Assembly: GCA_020073665.1 (NCBI GenBank) | Contig: JAIQEU010000018.1 | Span: 1-64,000 of the forward strand | DNA length: 64,000 nt | Source: Terriglobia bacterium | Lineage (GTDB): Bacteria; Acidobacteriota; Terriglobia; Terriglobales; Acidobacteriaceae | Reading direction: 5' to 3' | Part shown: piece after piece, positions 36,345-44,022 of the stretch | How the letters are laid out: the number at the start of each line of letters is the position of its first letter | Position numbering within the stretch: position 1 is the first letter of the stretch | The notes under the pieces: generated by a model | What the model saw: only the letters and a program-made list of their open reading frames with translations | Databases searched by the model: none | Told to the model about the DNA's origin: nothing | Position numbers and translations under genes: made by a program

Positions 36345-37523
36345 TCATCTCCCGACCTTGAATACAGAGCCCCGTGTGAGCCGACCCAGGGTGGTTCCAT
36401 ATAAGTTGCCCGCACCATCGAGAACGAGCTTTCCTTCCGCATATGCGCCATCGCCGGAATCCTGGAAGTTGTGCAAGACTCTGAATTTGCCGCTGGCATT
36501 GATGACAAAGAGCGTTCCTTCATTGGCGCTGCCGCCTAAATTGCAGACGCCATAAAGATTTCCATTCGCATCTCGCACTAGACCTGCCTCGGGGTTTTTC
36601 CCGTCGGCACGGGTTTGGTTGAAGTTTTTCAACACGGTTTCATTCCCGGCGGTATCCAGTTTGAACACCGTCCCGTTGAAAGGCGAGTCAACCGAAGTGG
36701 CAGTGGTGCCGTAAAGATTGCCGGCTGCATCCAGCACCAGGCTGCTGGTTGGATTCGAGCCGTCGCCTGGGTTGGTGCCGAAGCTGTACAGAATGGTTTC
36801 TTGTCCATTGGCATCGATTTTGAAAACCGTGCCGAAATCGAGAGTTCCGCCTCGAACGGTGGTTCCATAGATATTCCCGGCGGTGTCGCGGATTAGGTCC
36901 CCGGCGGGATCTTCGCCATCCGGAGCCCCGGCAAAGTCGTGCAGGACGCTTTTGTTGCCGCTGGCGTCAATCTTAAAGATGGTTCCGAGAGTGAACTGTC
37001 CGCCGTTACCAGTTGCTCCGTAGAGGTTGCCTGCTGCGTCGCGAGTGACGCCAGCCCGCGGCGCGCCAGCGTCCGAACCGCCGGCGAAGTTGTAGAGCGT
37101 GGAAAAAGTTCCGTCGGCCGCAATCTTGAAAACGGTGCCGTGATTTTGAGTGCCACCCGCCAGTGTGGTGCCGTACAGATTGCCTGCTGCGTCCCGAAGC
37201 AAACGAGCGAAAGGAGTGCTTCCGTCGGGCCCGCTGAAAGAATGCAGGAGCGTTTCCTGTCCGTTCACATCAATTTTGTAAGCCGTTCCAAACTTTCCCG
37301 TGCCCCCGCCTTCGGTGGTCCCGTAGATGTTTCCGGCTTGGTCCAGAATGACGCCCGAGCGCGGCCCGGACGCGTCGGGGGTGCCCGCAAAGGTGTAAAT
37401 CGTCTTAAAGGTTTGCGCGGTCGCCTGCAGTGCGGCTCCAGAGGAGCAAACGATCGTCAACAGCAAGGCAATGGCGGCGGTTTGGGTTCGAGGACGCGAG
37501 AAAAACGGCTGAGTGTTCTTCAT
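36345..37523 (-). CDS. Secreted GloVer-type tandem-repeat protein
   Basis: 392 aa from ATG 37523 (GAAAGG six bases upstream). A signal peptide ends near ATAQT. The body consists of repeated blades of the form GGTxxxGTVFKIDANGQETxLxxF followed by DAAGNLYGTT. This matches the 'choice-of-anchor tandem repeat GloVer-containing' family, predicted beta-propeller. Secreted; function unknown; very common in Acidobacteriota. Confidence 0.85.
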   Translation of the reverse strand: MKNTQPFFSRPRTQTAAIALLLTIVCSSGAALQATAQTFKTIYTFAGTPDASGPRSGVILDQAGNIYGTTEGGGTGKFGTAYKIDVNGQETLLHSFSGPDGSTPFARLLRDAAGNLYGTTLAGGTQNHGTVFKIAADGTFSTLYNFAGGSDAGAPRAGVTRDAAGNLYGATGNGGQFTLGTIFKIDASGNKSVLHDFAGAPDGEDPAGDLIRDTAGNIYGTTVRGGTLDFGTVFKIDANGQETILYSFGTNPGDGSNPTSSLVLDAAGNLYGTTATSVDSPFNGTVFKLDTAGNETVLKNFNQTRADGKNPEAGLVRDANGNLYGVCNLGGSANEGTLFVINASGKFRVLHNFQDSGDGAYAEGKLVLDGAGNLYGTTLGRLTRGSVFKVGR

Positions 37524-38061
37524 TGGTTGCCTTTCGGTGGGTGTGCCGGACAGCGCTGCACAGATCCCTTGTAAATTATGGAGCATCAAGCCGATTGCGG
37601 CTGCGATGCGCGCTCAAACATGAAGCACAGGGGAGGACGAAATCGCTTTTAAGCAGTGGGTACTGTGCCGCGTTCACGGGTTGATGTCAAGGGGTGAAGA
37701 TTTTGCGTGGGACGATAATACACTGTAGCGGGATGAGTGACGGACAAATGCAATGGTGGAGGACCGCCGCGGGAGCCTGCCCCCTAAAGCTGGGGCGCCT
37801 CTCGGACTGCAGCAGCCAGCGAGAGTTGTACGTTGGAGGGGCGAGGTGGACGTAAGTGTTGTTAACAGGCGATTACACTCATCGACTCTGGGCCGGTAGG
37901 GGTTTTGAGTGTAATCGGGATGTTACGCCAACAATGCCACTTGTACCAAAATGGATTTGCAGCCCTCTGCCTTCCCCATTTGGAAATCACCAGCCTGTCT
38001 CCTGTCACTCTTCTGCGCCTCCACAGTTGAAAAGCACGAGAATTTAGGGTGTAGAAGTTTG
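37524..38061. other. Intergenic region with repeat family B
   Basis: No gene is supported. It contains the family B repeat at 37852-37931 and the probable promoter region of the lipoprotein gene, upstream of the structured leader. Confidence 0.5.
37852..37931. repeat. Dispersed repeat family B, hairpin copy
   Basis: It begins GTAAGTGTTGTTAACAGGCG. It contains a perfect 12-bp inverted repeat, CGATTACACTCA...TGAGTGTAATCG, separated by 24 bp. Related copies are at 23651, 39141 and 41293. Confidence 0.75.
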
Positions 38062-38113
38062 CGCCTCTCCGAAGAGCAGTTCTTGCCAGTTGAGATGCAA
38101 CACCCCCTGAGGC
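38062..38113 (+). ncRNA. Putative structured 5' leader RNA, copy 1
   Basis: A 52-nt element that matches a second copy at 39337 in 47 of 52 positions. It can fold into an outer stem (GCCTC with GAGGC) enclosing two small hairpins, CTCT-CCGA-AGAG and GTTG-AGATG-CAAC. The paired bases are conserved, and the five differences fall in predicted loops or linkers. It lies 47 nt before the start of a lipoprotein gene. I cannot match it to a known riboswitch. Confidence 0.5.
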
Positions 38114-38160
38114 CGCCACGCACTTCATCATGCACGTTCAGAAACGCTTGGAGGTGGATC

Positions 38161-39075
38161 ATGCCAATCATGAAATCCACGCTGCTGACAGCTCTTACCG
38201 TGATCGTCGCTGCACTTGCACTTGCGTGCGCGACAGGTTGCGGGAGTGATTCCACACCCGTCAATCACGCACAAACCAAGGTCGCCTTCGCCTCTGGTCG
38301 TGCTAGCGGCGATGTGAACCCGGACCCGTACGTCATGAACCGCGATGGCTCCAGCGTGACGCCGCTACCCTACGGCGCTATGCCATCTAGGCCCAGAGGC
38401 ACCACCGTATCCCCGGATGACTCGAAGGTGCTGTTCGAGGCGAGTCACAATAGCCCCACGCAGGTCTATACGGCAGCGCTCGATGGAACGGCGGTGACGC
38501 CGCTCACTACCACCGGGTCCAACCGCGTGCCGCGCTGGTCTCCCGATGGGAAGCAGATCGTGTTCATGTCCACCCGGGACGGATTATCGGGATGGCTAAT
38601 TTACGTAATGAACGCGGATGGTTCCAGCCAAGCGCACCTCTCGCCGCTCGACAATACAATCAACGACATCTTTCCGAGCTTTTCACCCAACGGCAAGCAG
38701 ATCGTCTTTACCGGATGGGACGCAACAGCGTTCCAGTACGCCATCTGGACGATGAACGCCGACGGCAGCAACCGTAAATCCGTTATTGTCCCCTCCGCCA
38801 CTCCAGTGACCCCAGCCTTCAGCCCCGACGGCAGCAAAATCTTGTGGGTAGCCAGCGGGGAGATCGCATCGGTCAACCTAGATGGCAGTGGACAGACCAC
38901 CATTACCAGCAGCGGCGGCAAGATCCTCGAACTCATGACTCTCGGCACCGAGGTGTGGTTCACAACCATGCAGGACGGCAACCCTGAGGTCTACAAGATG
39001 AGTGCAGATGGCTCAGGGCAGAAGGACATGACCAACAACCCGTACGGAGATTCGCTGTACCTGAATGTTCCTTGA
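38161..39075 (+). CDS. TolB-like (PD40 beta-propeller) lipoprotein
   Basis: 304 aa from ATG 38161, preceded by GGAGGTGG. The N-terminal hydrophobic stretch ends in ACATGC, a possible lipobox. The rest is PD40-type blades: PRWSPDGKQIVFMSTRDG, YVMNADGSSQAHLSP, PSFSPNGKQIVFTG and PAFSPDGSKILWVA. Similar proteins fold as TolB-like six-bladed propellers and lie in the periplasm or outer membrane. No tol-pal genes are nearby, so a TolB role is not implied. Confidence 0.8.
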   Translation: MPIMKSTLLTALTVIVAALALACATGCGSDSTPVNHAQTKVAFASGRASGDVNPDPYVMNRDGSSVTPLPYGAMPSRPRGTTVSPDDSKVLFEASHNSPTQVYTAALDGTAVTPLTTTGSNRVPRWSPDGKQIVFMSTRDGLSGWLIYVMNADGSSQAHLSPLDNTINDIFPSFSPNGKQIVFTGWDATAFQYAIWTMNADGSNRKSVIVPSATPVTPAFSPDGSKILWVASGEIASVNLDGSGQTTITSSGGKILELMTLGTEVWFTTMQDGNPEVYKMSADGSGQKDMTNNPYGDSLYLNVP

Positions 39076-39336
39076 TGCCGTCGCGTCGATACGCCGCCGG
39101 GCCTTCCGAGGGACGTTTCTTCTACTCACGCGCGATAACTGTTGCAACCAGGCGTTAGCACTCAAAACCCCTGGGCCAGGTCAATGAGTGCAATCGGGAT
39201 TTTGCGTCAATTGACCCTTCCGGAAGCCACCACTTCCGCACCTTCATTGATTTGCGACGTTGACCGCCCCGTGGACTAATCCATTTTTCTTCGCCGCCGT
39301 GGTCGGAAAGTAGGATAATTTTGGGATACAGAATCT
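39076..39336. other. Intergenic region with repeat family B
   Basis: No gene. A family B copy lies at 39141-39213. An ATAATT word at 39315-39320 lies just before the structured leader and may be part of its promoter. Confidence 0.5.
39141..39213. repeat. Dispersed repeat family B, inverted-core copy
   Basis: GCACTCAAAACCCCTGGGCC...TGAGTGC forms a 7-bp inverted repeat. Its central part is in the opposite orientation to the copy at 37852, and it ends with the same CAATCGGGAT...TTGCGTCAA side. Confidence 0.6.
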
Positions 39337-39388
39337 CGCCTCTCCGAAGAGCAGTTCCCGCCCGTTGAGACGCAACGCCCCCTGAGGC
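39337..39388 (+). ncRNA. Putative structured 5' leader RNA, copy 2
   Basis: Same 52-nt length as the copy at 38062, 47/52 identical. Here the outer stem can be extended to 7 bp (TCGCCTC with GAGGCGA), and the inner loops CCGA and AGACG are kept. It lies 32 nt before a short signal-peptide ORF and follows an ATAATT promoter-like word. Confidence 0.5.
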
Positions 39389-39420
39389 GAAAGACCTTAA
39401 AGAGATTTCAAGGGGGGATT

Positions 39421-39594
39421 ATGAGAGGAAATCGTGTTACACGTGTGGGAATTTCGTGCGCGGTTCTCCTGTGGGCGATGGCTGTTTCCGTTCAAACAAG
39501 CTCTCACAGCGAGGCAAAACGGCAACCGCTAGCCGGCTATACCGCAATATTGGTGGAACCATTTACTGTCGAAAAAAACGAGTTTACAACGTAA
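39421..39594 (+). CDS. Short secreted protein, probably a truncated gene
   Basis: 57 codons starting MRGNRVTRVGISCAVLLWAM, preceded by AAGGGGGG. A signal peptide is followed by GYTAILVEPFTVEKNEFTT and a stop. The mature start resembles the beginning of DUF4410-like proteins I recall from Acidobacteriota (YTAIxVEPFTVxKN). Those are much longer, so this is likely a 5' remnant cut off before the transposase debris that follows. Confidence 0.5.
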   Translation: MRGNRVTRVGISCAVLLWAMAVSVQTSSHSEAKRQPLAGYTAILVEPFTVEKNEFTT

Positions 39595-39657
39595 CCGTCC
39601 GGCCAAGACCGGGGTGACACGGTGAGACGTGAGCTGTGTGATGCGGAAAGCATGGCC

Positions 39658-39823
39658 GGATGGAAACAACCGCTCATCCTTGTCACACCACGAACGGTTG
39701 TCGGCTGGCATCGGGCCCGGTTTCGGTTGTATTGGAAATGGCTGTCACGAGCCAGTCCGAAAGGGAGGTCGCAAGCCTGTTAGCAAAGAAATCCGGGCCT
39801 TGATCTTTCAGATGCCTGCTTGA
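39658..39823 (+). pseudogene. Transposase (integrase-core IS type) remnant
   Basis: One frame gives ILVTPRTVVGWHRARFRLYW followed by KWLSRASPK; the next frame continues KGGRKPVSKEIRALIFQM. Together they match the segment before the DDE domain in IS481-like or related transposases (WHRxGFRLFWRWKSR..GRPxxSxEIRxLIRxM). A one-base shift near the CCGAAAGGG stretch breaks it and both ends are missing, so it is inactive. Confidence 0.6.
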
Positions 39824-40039
39824 AGGCATCCGGGGCGGACACGGTATCGGATGTCAAGGAAAGGCCGATGGTCGCTTGGAACTTACAAAGCCCCTTGAGA
39901 GCGCACTTACCTATGTGGTTTCGCTGATAAGAGTCGAGGCGTATTTCAACAAGAACAGAGTCGGGCGAAATGTAAAGGATTTTTCCGCAGCCTCGTCACC
40001 CCGACGGCAGACCCCCGGCCACAGCAACTCTGAAACGTT
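39824..40039. other. Region after the transposase remnant
   Basis: A short coding-like stretch in one frame (about 39837-39985: GRLELTKPLESALTYVVSLI) has no start, stop context or recognised family. It is probably the remains of a gene end. Confidence 0.3.
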
Positions 40040-41053
40040 TTAGTTGCCTTTCACGCCTTTGGGAACAGCACCCAGCTTCGCCTCATGTAGCGTCTGCTCC
40101 GCGGGAAGCACCAGCGCGTCTTGCGCGTTGAATACCTGTTCGCCGCCAAGCACGGCATCGACTTGCTTTAAGGTCACGGTCGGGACCTTCCATTTTGCCG
40201 GGATGCGCGAAACCTCTAAGTAATACGATTGGCCGGCTTCGACCGCGAGCGTGACCAGCGCCGACTGCTGTTGCGGCTTCGACAACTTCGTGGAGGGACT
40301 GCCAGCGTAGATCCAATAACGGACCCGCGGCACTTTAAATTCGAGGTACTGGCTGCCAGAAAGGTCACCCAGGTAGTATCTGCCGCAGCTCACCGGCTGG
40401 TCGAAGCCGGGGTCCTTGTCCTGGTTTCCGCGAAAGACGTAGATTGTCGCGCTGTTGGAATTCATCTCGGCCGCGGGCGTGTTCGCCCCGAGACTGGAAC
40501 GGTCCAGCTTCACGTCACCGTCCACGAAAGCGGTGAAGCGGGCCCCCGCGGGAATGCTGACTTCTTTGCCCTTCCCCAGCAGGTACATCGGCGCCAACGG
40601 CATGTAGTAGAGCGTGGCGCCAACGGCGACGGCGGCGCCAACGTCGTGCCAGCCGAAATTGCGCTCCTTGCGCGACTCCACTGCTCGGAGAGGAGCGTAC
40701 TCACCGTTGGCGAGTTGCACGCTCTCAATGGCCAGCGTGAGTTTCCCGCCGTGATGCGCGAGTTTGGCGTGCTCTGCGGAAGTGATTCTTCCGACAGCGA
40801 TGGAATGTAGCGGAATCGCCACTACGCCATCGCTGCTGACGGCGCGGATGACCTCGAACCGCACGGTCTCGCCCGCTTGCGACTTGTTGGAGGCTATCGG
40901 CTCGATGCTGCGCAGCACGACTTCCTGTCCGTCGTGCAGTACGACATCGGATGGAGAATCCGACGCGGACTGTGCCTTATCGGGTTGCTGCTGGGCCGCT
41001 CCGGCGAGGCAGAATGAGAGCACAAACACGGCAACCACGAGGATTCGCGGCAT
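40040..41053 (-). CDS. Secreted protein with DUF2846-like C-terminal domain
   Basis: 337 aa from the Met of MPRILVVAVFVLSFCLAG (ATG 41053). A signal peptide ends near AGAAQQQ. Residues 40-170 form a beta-rich domain (LHDGQEVVLRSIEPIASNKS, VGRITSAEHAKLAHHGGKL) with a small hydrophobic stretch at about 140-160. Residues 200-300 (ATIYVFRGNQ, GRYYLGDLSGSQYLEFKVP, VEAGQSYYLEVSRI) resemble DUF2846, found in lipoprotein-like proteins. It is probably periplasmic; the function is unknown. Confidence 0.7.
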   Translation of the reverse strand: MPRILVVAVFVLSFCLAGAAQQQPDKAQSASDSPSDVVLHDGQEVVLRSIEPIASNKSQAGETVRFEVIRAVSSDGVVAIPLHSIAVGRITSAEHAKLAHHGGKLTLAIESVQLANGEYAPLRAVESRKERNFGWHDVGAAVAVGATLYYMPLAPMYLLGKGKEVSIPAGARFTAFVDGDVKLDRSSLGANTPAAEMNSNSATIYVFRGNQDKDPGFDQPVSCGRYYLGDLSGSQYLEFKVPRVRYWIYAGSPSTKLSKPQQQSALVTLAVEAGQSYYLEVSRIPAKWKVPTVTLKQVDAVLGGEQVFNAQDALVLPAEQTLHEAKLGAVPKGVKGN

Positions 41054-41292
41054 TTCAACCTCTGCAACCAAACGTCATTCTAGGCGCTCGCGGACAGGAA
41101 GTCAGTGACGTAACCGGTGCTCTTTGTGCCAGGGGAAATGTTAGAAAAACTGGTACAAGAGGAGCTGGAGCATGGCACGGAAAGGTCCACAAACCAGGCG
41201 GCCCCGTTGCGTCTCCACTCGCCAATGCAATGACTGGCCGCACCGAGTGCGATGCCTGCAATAAAAGGCGCGTGGTGGTAAGCGTTGAAATG

Positions 41293-41375
41293 GTAAGTGT
41301 TGTAAACAGGCGATTACACTCATTGACCCCTTGGGCGGGGAGGGGGCGTTGAATGTATGGCGATATTTCGCCAAT
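41293..41375. repeat. Dispersed repeat family B, copy with diverged right half
   Basis: GTAAGTGTTGTAAACAGGCG then ATTACACTCATTGACCCC matches the copy at 37852 closely. The right half (GTTGAATGTATGGCGATA) is degenerate. Confidence 0.65.
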
Positions 41376-41501
41376 CAACTTCTGTATGGCAGTGGCAAGA
41401 GATTCACTACCAAAACTTGTTGAACTCCACCACGCTCCACGAATCACCCTCGGCGACCGGGATATAATCTCTGCCGCATCACCATCGCGAAAGAGGGTCT
41501 G
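41376..41501. other. Upstream region of the membrane protein gene
   Basis: No gene. AGAGGGT at 41493 provides the ribosome site for the downstream ATG. With the repeat it completes the gap from 41054. Confidence 0.4.
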
Positions 41502-42389
41502 ATGCTTTCATCAACAAATTTCTGGATGAGTTTTGCCGGGCTTATCTATCTTGTCGCCGGAGTTCTCATACTTCGAAAAGAGATCAGCGCGGCTCGCGGC
41601 TGGGACAAGCTCATCACCTTGGGCTGTGTCTTCATCGCCGTTCCACTCGCTGTATTCGCGCCCGAGCATTTCCACGGCCCCGAGTTTATCCAGAATATGG
41701 TCCCGTCCTGGATGCCGGCGCACTGGTTCTGGCCGTATTTTGTCGGATGCGCGCTGCTCGCAGCAGCTACCAGTCTTACCGTGAGGAAGTTCGTACGCTT
41801 GTCGTCCACCCTGCTCGGATTGATGTTCTTTCTGTTTGTCTGCATGATTTATATGCCGAGTGCGCTCGCGCATCTGAAAAATCGATTCGCGTGGGCCTAC
41901 GCGCTAAGAGATCTCTCTTTTGCCGGAGGCGCATGGGCTCTCGCTGGACTGCATAGTCGCGCCCCTTCGCCGCAACAATCGAAATGGATGATTTTATTCG
42001 GGCGCATCGTCGTAGCGATTGCTGCCATCTTTTTTGCTGTACAACATTTTCTTCATCCAGAGTTTGCGCCCGGCGTTCCTTTGGAAAAGATGACGCCATT
42101 ATGGGTTCCATTCCCCAGCGTATGGGGATACCTCGCAGGAGCGATCCTACTGGCCGCTGGAATCGGCTTGGCCCTGAACAAACAATCTCGGAGAGCCGCA
42201 GCCTCAATTGGCGCATTGGTGACCGTCCTCACTCTTTTCCCATATCTGCTTATCTTGGTCCTTGCCCACGGCGGATCGGAGATCAATGAAGGGTTAAATT
42301 ACGTGGCGGACACATTGCTCTTCGCCGGGGCAGCACTCGTCCTGGCATCGGCATTGCCGCGCGATCCTGATCGCGCGGAGAAAACGTAG
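41502..42389 (+). CDS. Eight-helix integral membrane protein, DoxX-like duplicated fold
   Basis: 295 aa with about eight hydrophobic helices. The two halves look related: PEHFHGPEFIQNMVPSWMPA in the first and VQHFLHPEFAPGVPLEKMTP in the second are followed by similar W-P/G-Y helices, pointing to an internal duplication. The pattern resembles DoxX-type four-helix units. Function unknown. It is the last apparently chromosomal gene before the mobile-element remnant. Confidence 0.7.
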   Translation: MLSSTNFWMSFAGLIYLVAGVLILRKEISAARGWDKLITLGCVFIAVPLAVFAPEHFHGPEFIQNMVPSWMPAHWFWPYFVGCALLAAATSLTVRKFVRLSSTLLGLMFFLFVCMIYMPSALAHLKNRFAWAYALRDLSFAGGAWALAGLHSRAPSPQQSKWMILFGRIVVAIAAIFFAVQHFLHPEFAPGVPLEKMTPLWVPFPSVWGYLAGAILLAAGIGLALNKQSRRAAASIGALVTVLTLFPYLLILVLAHGGSEINEGLNYVADTLLFAGAALVLASALPRDPDRAEKT

Positions 42390-42478
42390 CGTCCACGTCT
42401 CCAAGATCGCAACTAACCCTTTTCCAGCGTGCGAGTCCAGGCTCGTGACAGTGTAAACGTCCATGGTGATCGCGTTTC

Positions 42479-42712
42479 CATGACCTCCGCCACACGGCGG
42501 CGAGCTGGCTGCGAATGCAAGGCGCAGACCTCCACACTGTCGCTCAATTGCGAGGGCACAAAGACCTCAGGATGGCGGCCAGATACCAGCATCTTTCCCC
42601 CGCGTTTCTGGGCGAAGCCGTGGCGCGTTTGGATGTCGTGTTCGACCTTCCCCGTCACCACAACGTCACCGCGACAAGAGTATTGACAGCAGGAGAGGCC
42701 GCAAGTGCTTGA
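42479..42712 (+). pseudogene. Tyrosine recombinase C-terminal remnant (HxxR to Tyr boxes)
   Basis: The frame encodes HDLRHTAASWLRMQGADLHT, then VAQLRGHKDLRMAARYQHLS and an amphipathic tail to 42712. This contains the box II HxxR motif, the LGHK-type His/Trp region (RGHKD) and the nucleophile in ARYQHL, all with normal spacing. No consistent frame continues upstream: the N-terminal two thirds and the first catalytic Arg are gone. It ends seven bases before a tRNA 3'-end copy, the classical int-att arrangement. Confidence 0.85.
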
Positions 42713-42719
42713 AAGGATT

Positions 42720-42763
42720 TGGCGTCCCCGACGGGATTTGAACCCGTGTTACCGCCGTGAAAG
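42720..42763 (-). other. 3' half of tRNA-Glu (TTC), probable attachment-site core
   Basis: The minus strand reads CTTTCACGGCGGTAACACGG and then the T-arm, CGGGGAC, G and CCA. This is a textbook tRNA-Glu from the anticodon loop to the 3' end. The 5' side of the anticodon stem and everything before it do not match a tRNA. It lies directly next to a recombinase remnant, and its last 29 bp recur at 36197. Confidence 0.75.
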
Positions 42764-42895
42764 TCGTCCTAGAGTTCGTAACCGATTGAAACTAAACGGT
42801 ACGGATAGCGCTCTAGGGCACTTATCGGACTGTGGAGACGGGTTATCGGACTGTTAACGGACTGTGGTGGCCAGGTGCTAAGGAGCCTGAAAATC

Positions 42896-43294
42896 ATGGA
42901 CCTGACCCTTCTTTCCCTGCTGGATTCGATCCCGCAGAAACCACCTCGCTCCAAACTCGAAACTCACCGCGAACTGATCCGCCAGCTGCGCCGCAAAGGC
43001 TGCACGTATCGCGACATCGTTCGCATTCTTCACGAGCGTGCCGGCCTCGACGTGGCAGTCAGCACGATTCACTCCTTCATCAAGGTACGTGCCAAGCACC
43101 GAAAGCAGGTGCAGTACGAACTGCCTCCGCTCGAACCGGAATCGCCCGTTAGCACCCGTATGAGTTCCGACGATGTTGCGTCCCGAATTGCGGCACTCAA
43201 AGCAAAACCAGTTGAGCAGAAAGCAAAACCCAAACACTTTCACTTTGAAGAAACCGAGCCGTTGAAACTCGTCAGCCAAGGAGGATCGCGATGA
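42896..43294 (+). CDS. Small HTH protein of a mobile-element transfer/partition cluster
   Basis: 132 aa from ATG 42896. The first 70 residues read as a helix-turn-helix domain: RELIRQLRRKGCTYRDIVRI and VAVSTIHSFIKVRAK. The remainder is charged and linker-like. I recall this MDLTLLSLLD...RRKGxTYRDIxxIL type from plasmids and integrative elements, beside ParA/TraL-like ATPase genes. The stop overlaps the next start by 4 bp (ATGA), implying translational coupling. Its role could be regulatory or accessory to mobilisation. Confidence 0.6.
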   Translation: MDLTLLSLLDSIPQKPPRSKLETHRELIRQLRRKGCTYRDIVRILHERAGLDVAVSTIHSFIKVRAKHRKQVQYELPPLEPESPVSTRMSSDDVASRIAALKAKPVEQKAKPKHFHFEETEPLKLVSQGGSR

Positions 43295-44022
43295 ACGCCC
43301 CAGCGAAGAACAAACGAGTCGTCTTCACCATGGGTGGCAAAGGCGGAGTTGGCAAGACTGGCCTGATGGTCGCCCTGGCGGAGTGGTTCGAAGCCAATGA
43401 GATTCCATTCACGCTGCTCGACCTCGATACCGAAAACAAAGCTCGGGGATCACTCAAACACTTCTTCAACGGGTCGGTGGCCAAGGTAAATATTCACACT
43501 CCAGCCGGTCTCGACGCGTTCGTAGATCATCTCGAATCCGGCGCCGCGATTATCCTAGCCGATATGGGAGCCGGTTCCGGGCAAGTGGCGACCGAGTGGT
43601 TCGACGCAATGTATGAGGATGTCGCGGCGACCGGCGCGCGCTTCACTGCGGTGGGTGTTGTTACGCCAGACCCAGCAAGCGTTGAGAGTGTCCTCGCATG
43701 GGGAAACCGACTGCAGGAACGGGCACAGTTTCTGATAGTCCAGAATGCGACAAGTCCTCAGGCAGACTTCAGCTACTGGGATTCGGCTGAGCAAGCCATT
43801 CGTTTCCGCGAAGCGCTATCGCCGACCGTGATTCGGATGGAGTTTCGCTTGGCAGAACTGGAAAACCCCGCACGGCAACACGGCATCCGCCTTGGCCAGG
43901 TTGCTACAAGGCAGAATGCGATTAACGAACTGAAGCGTGCCTCGATCGTGATGCGTGCGGAGAGCTACCGGCGGCGGCTCTTCTCCGAATTCGACCGGGC
44001 AAAGGAGATATTTCTACCATGA
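43291..44022 (+). CDS. ParA/MinD-superfamily ATPase (TraL-like)
   Basis: 243 aa with AAGGAGG upstream and a 4-bp overlap with both neighbours. The deviant Walker A motif GGKGGVGKTG is near residue 15, the Walker A' region is LLDLDTENKARGS, and the Walker B-like stretch is IILADMGAG. No membrane segment. Such ATPases on mobile elements act in partition or, as TraL-like proteins, in mobilisation. The gene order with an HTH protein before and a coiled-coil membrane protein after is consistent with a plasmid or ICE remnant. Confidence 0.75.
   Translation: MNAPAKNKRVVFTMGGKGGVGKTGLMVALAEWFEANEIPFTLLDLDTENKARGSLKHFFNGSVAKVNIHTPAGLDAFVDHLESGAAIILADMGAGSGQVATEWFDAMYEDVAATGARFTAVGVVTPDPASVESVLAWGNRLQERAQFLIVQNATSPQADFSYWDSAEQAIRFREALSPTVIRMEFRLAELENPARQHGIRLGQVATRQNAINELKRASIVMRAESYRRRLFSEFDRAKEIFLP

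Noticed and set aside
38062-38113. c-di-GMP riboswitch
   Set aside because: The GACGCAA word in copy 2 recalls GEMM RNAs, but the tetraloop-receptor arrangement and the flanking conserved bases are absent, and copy 1 lacks the word.
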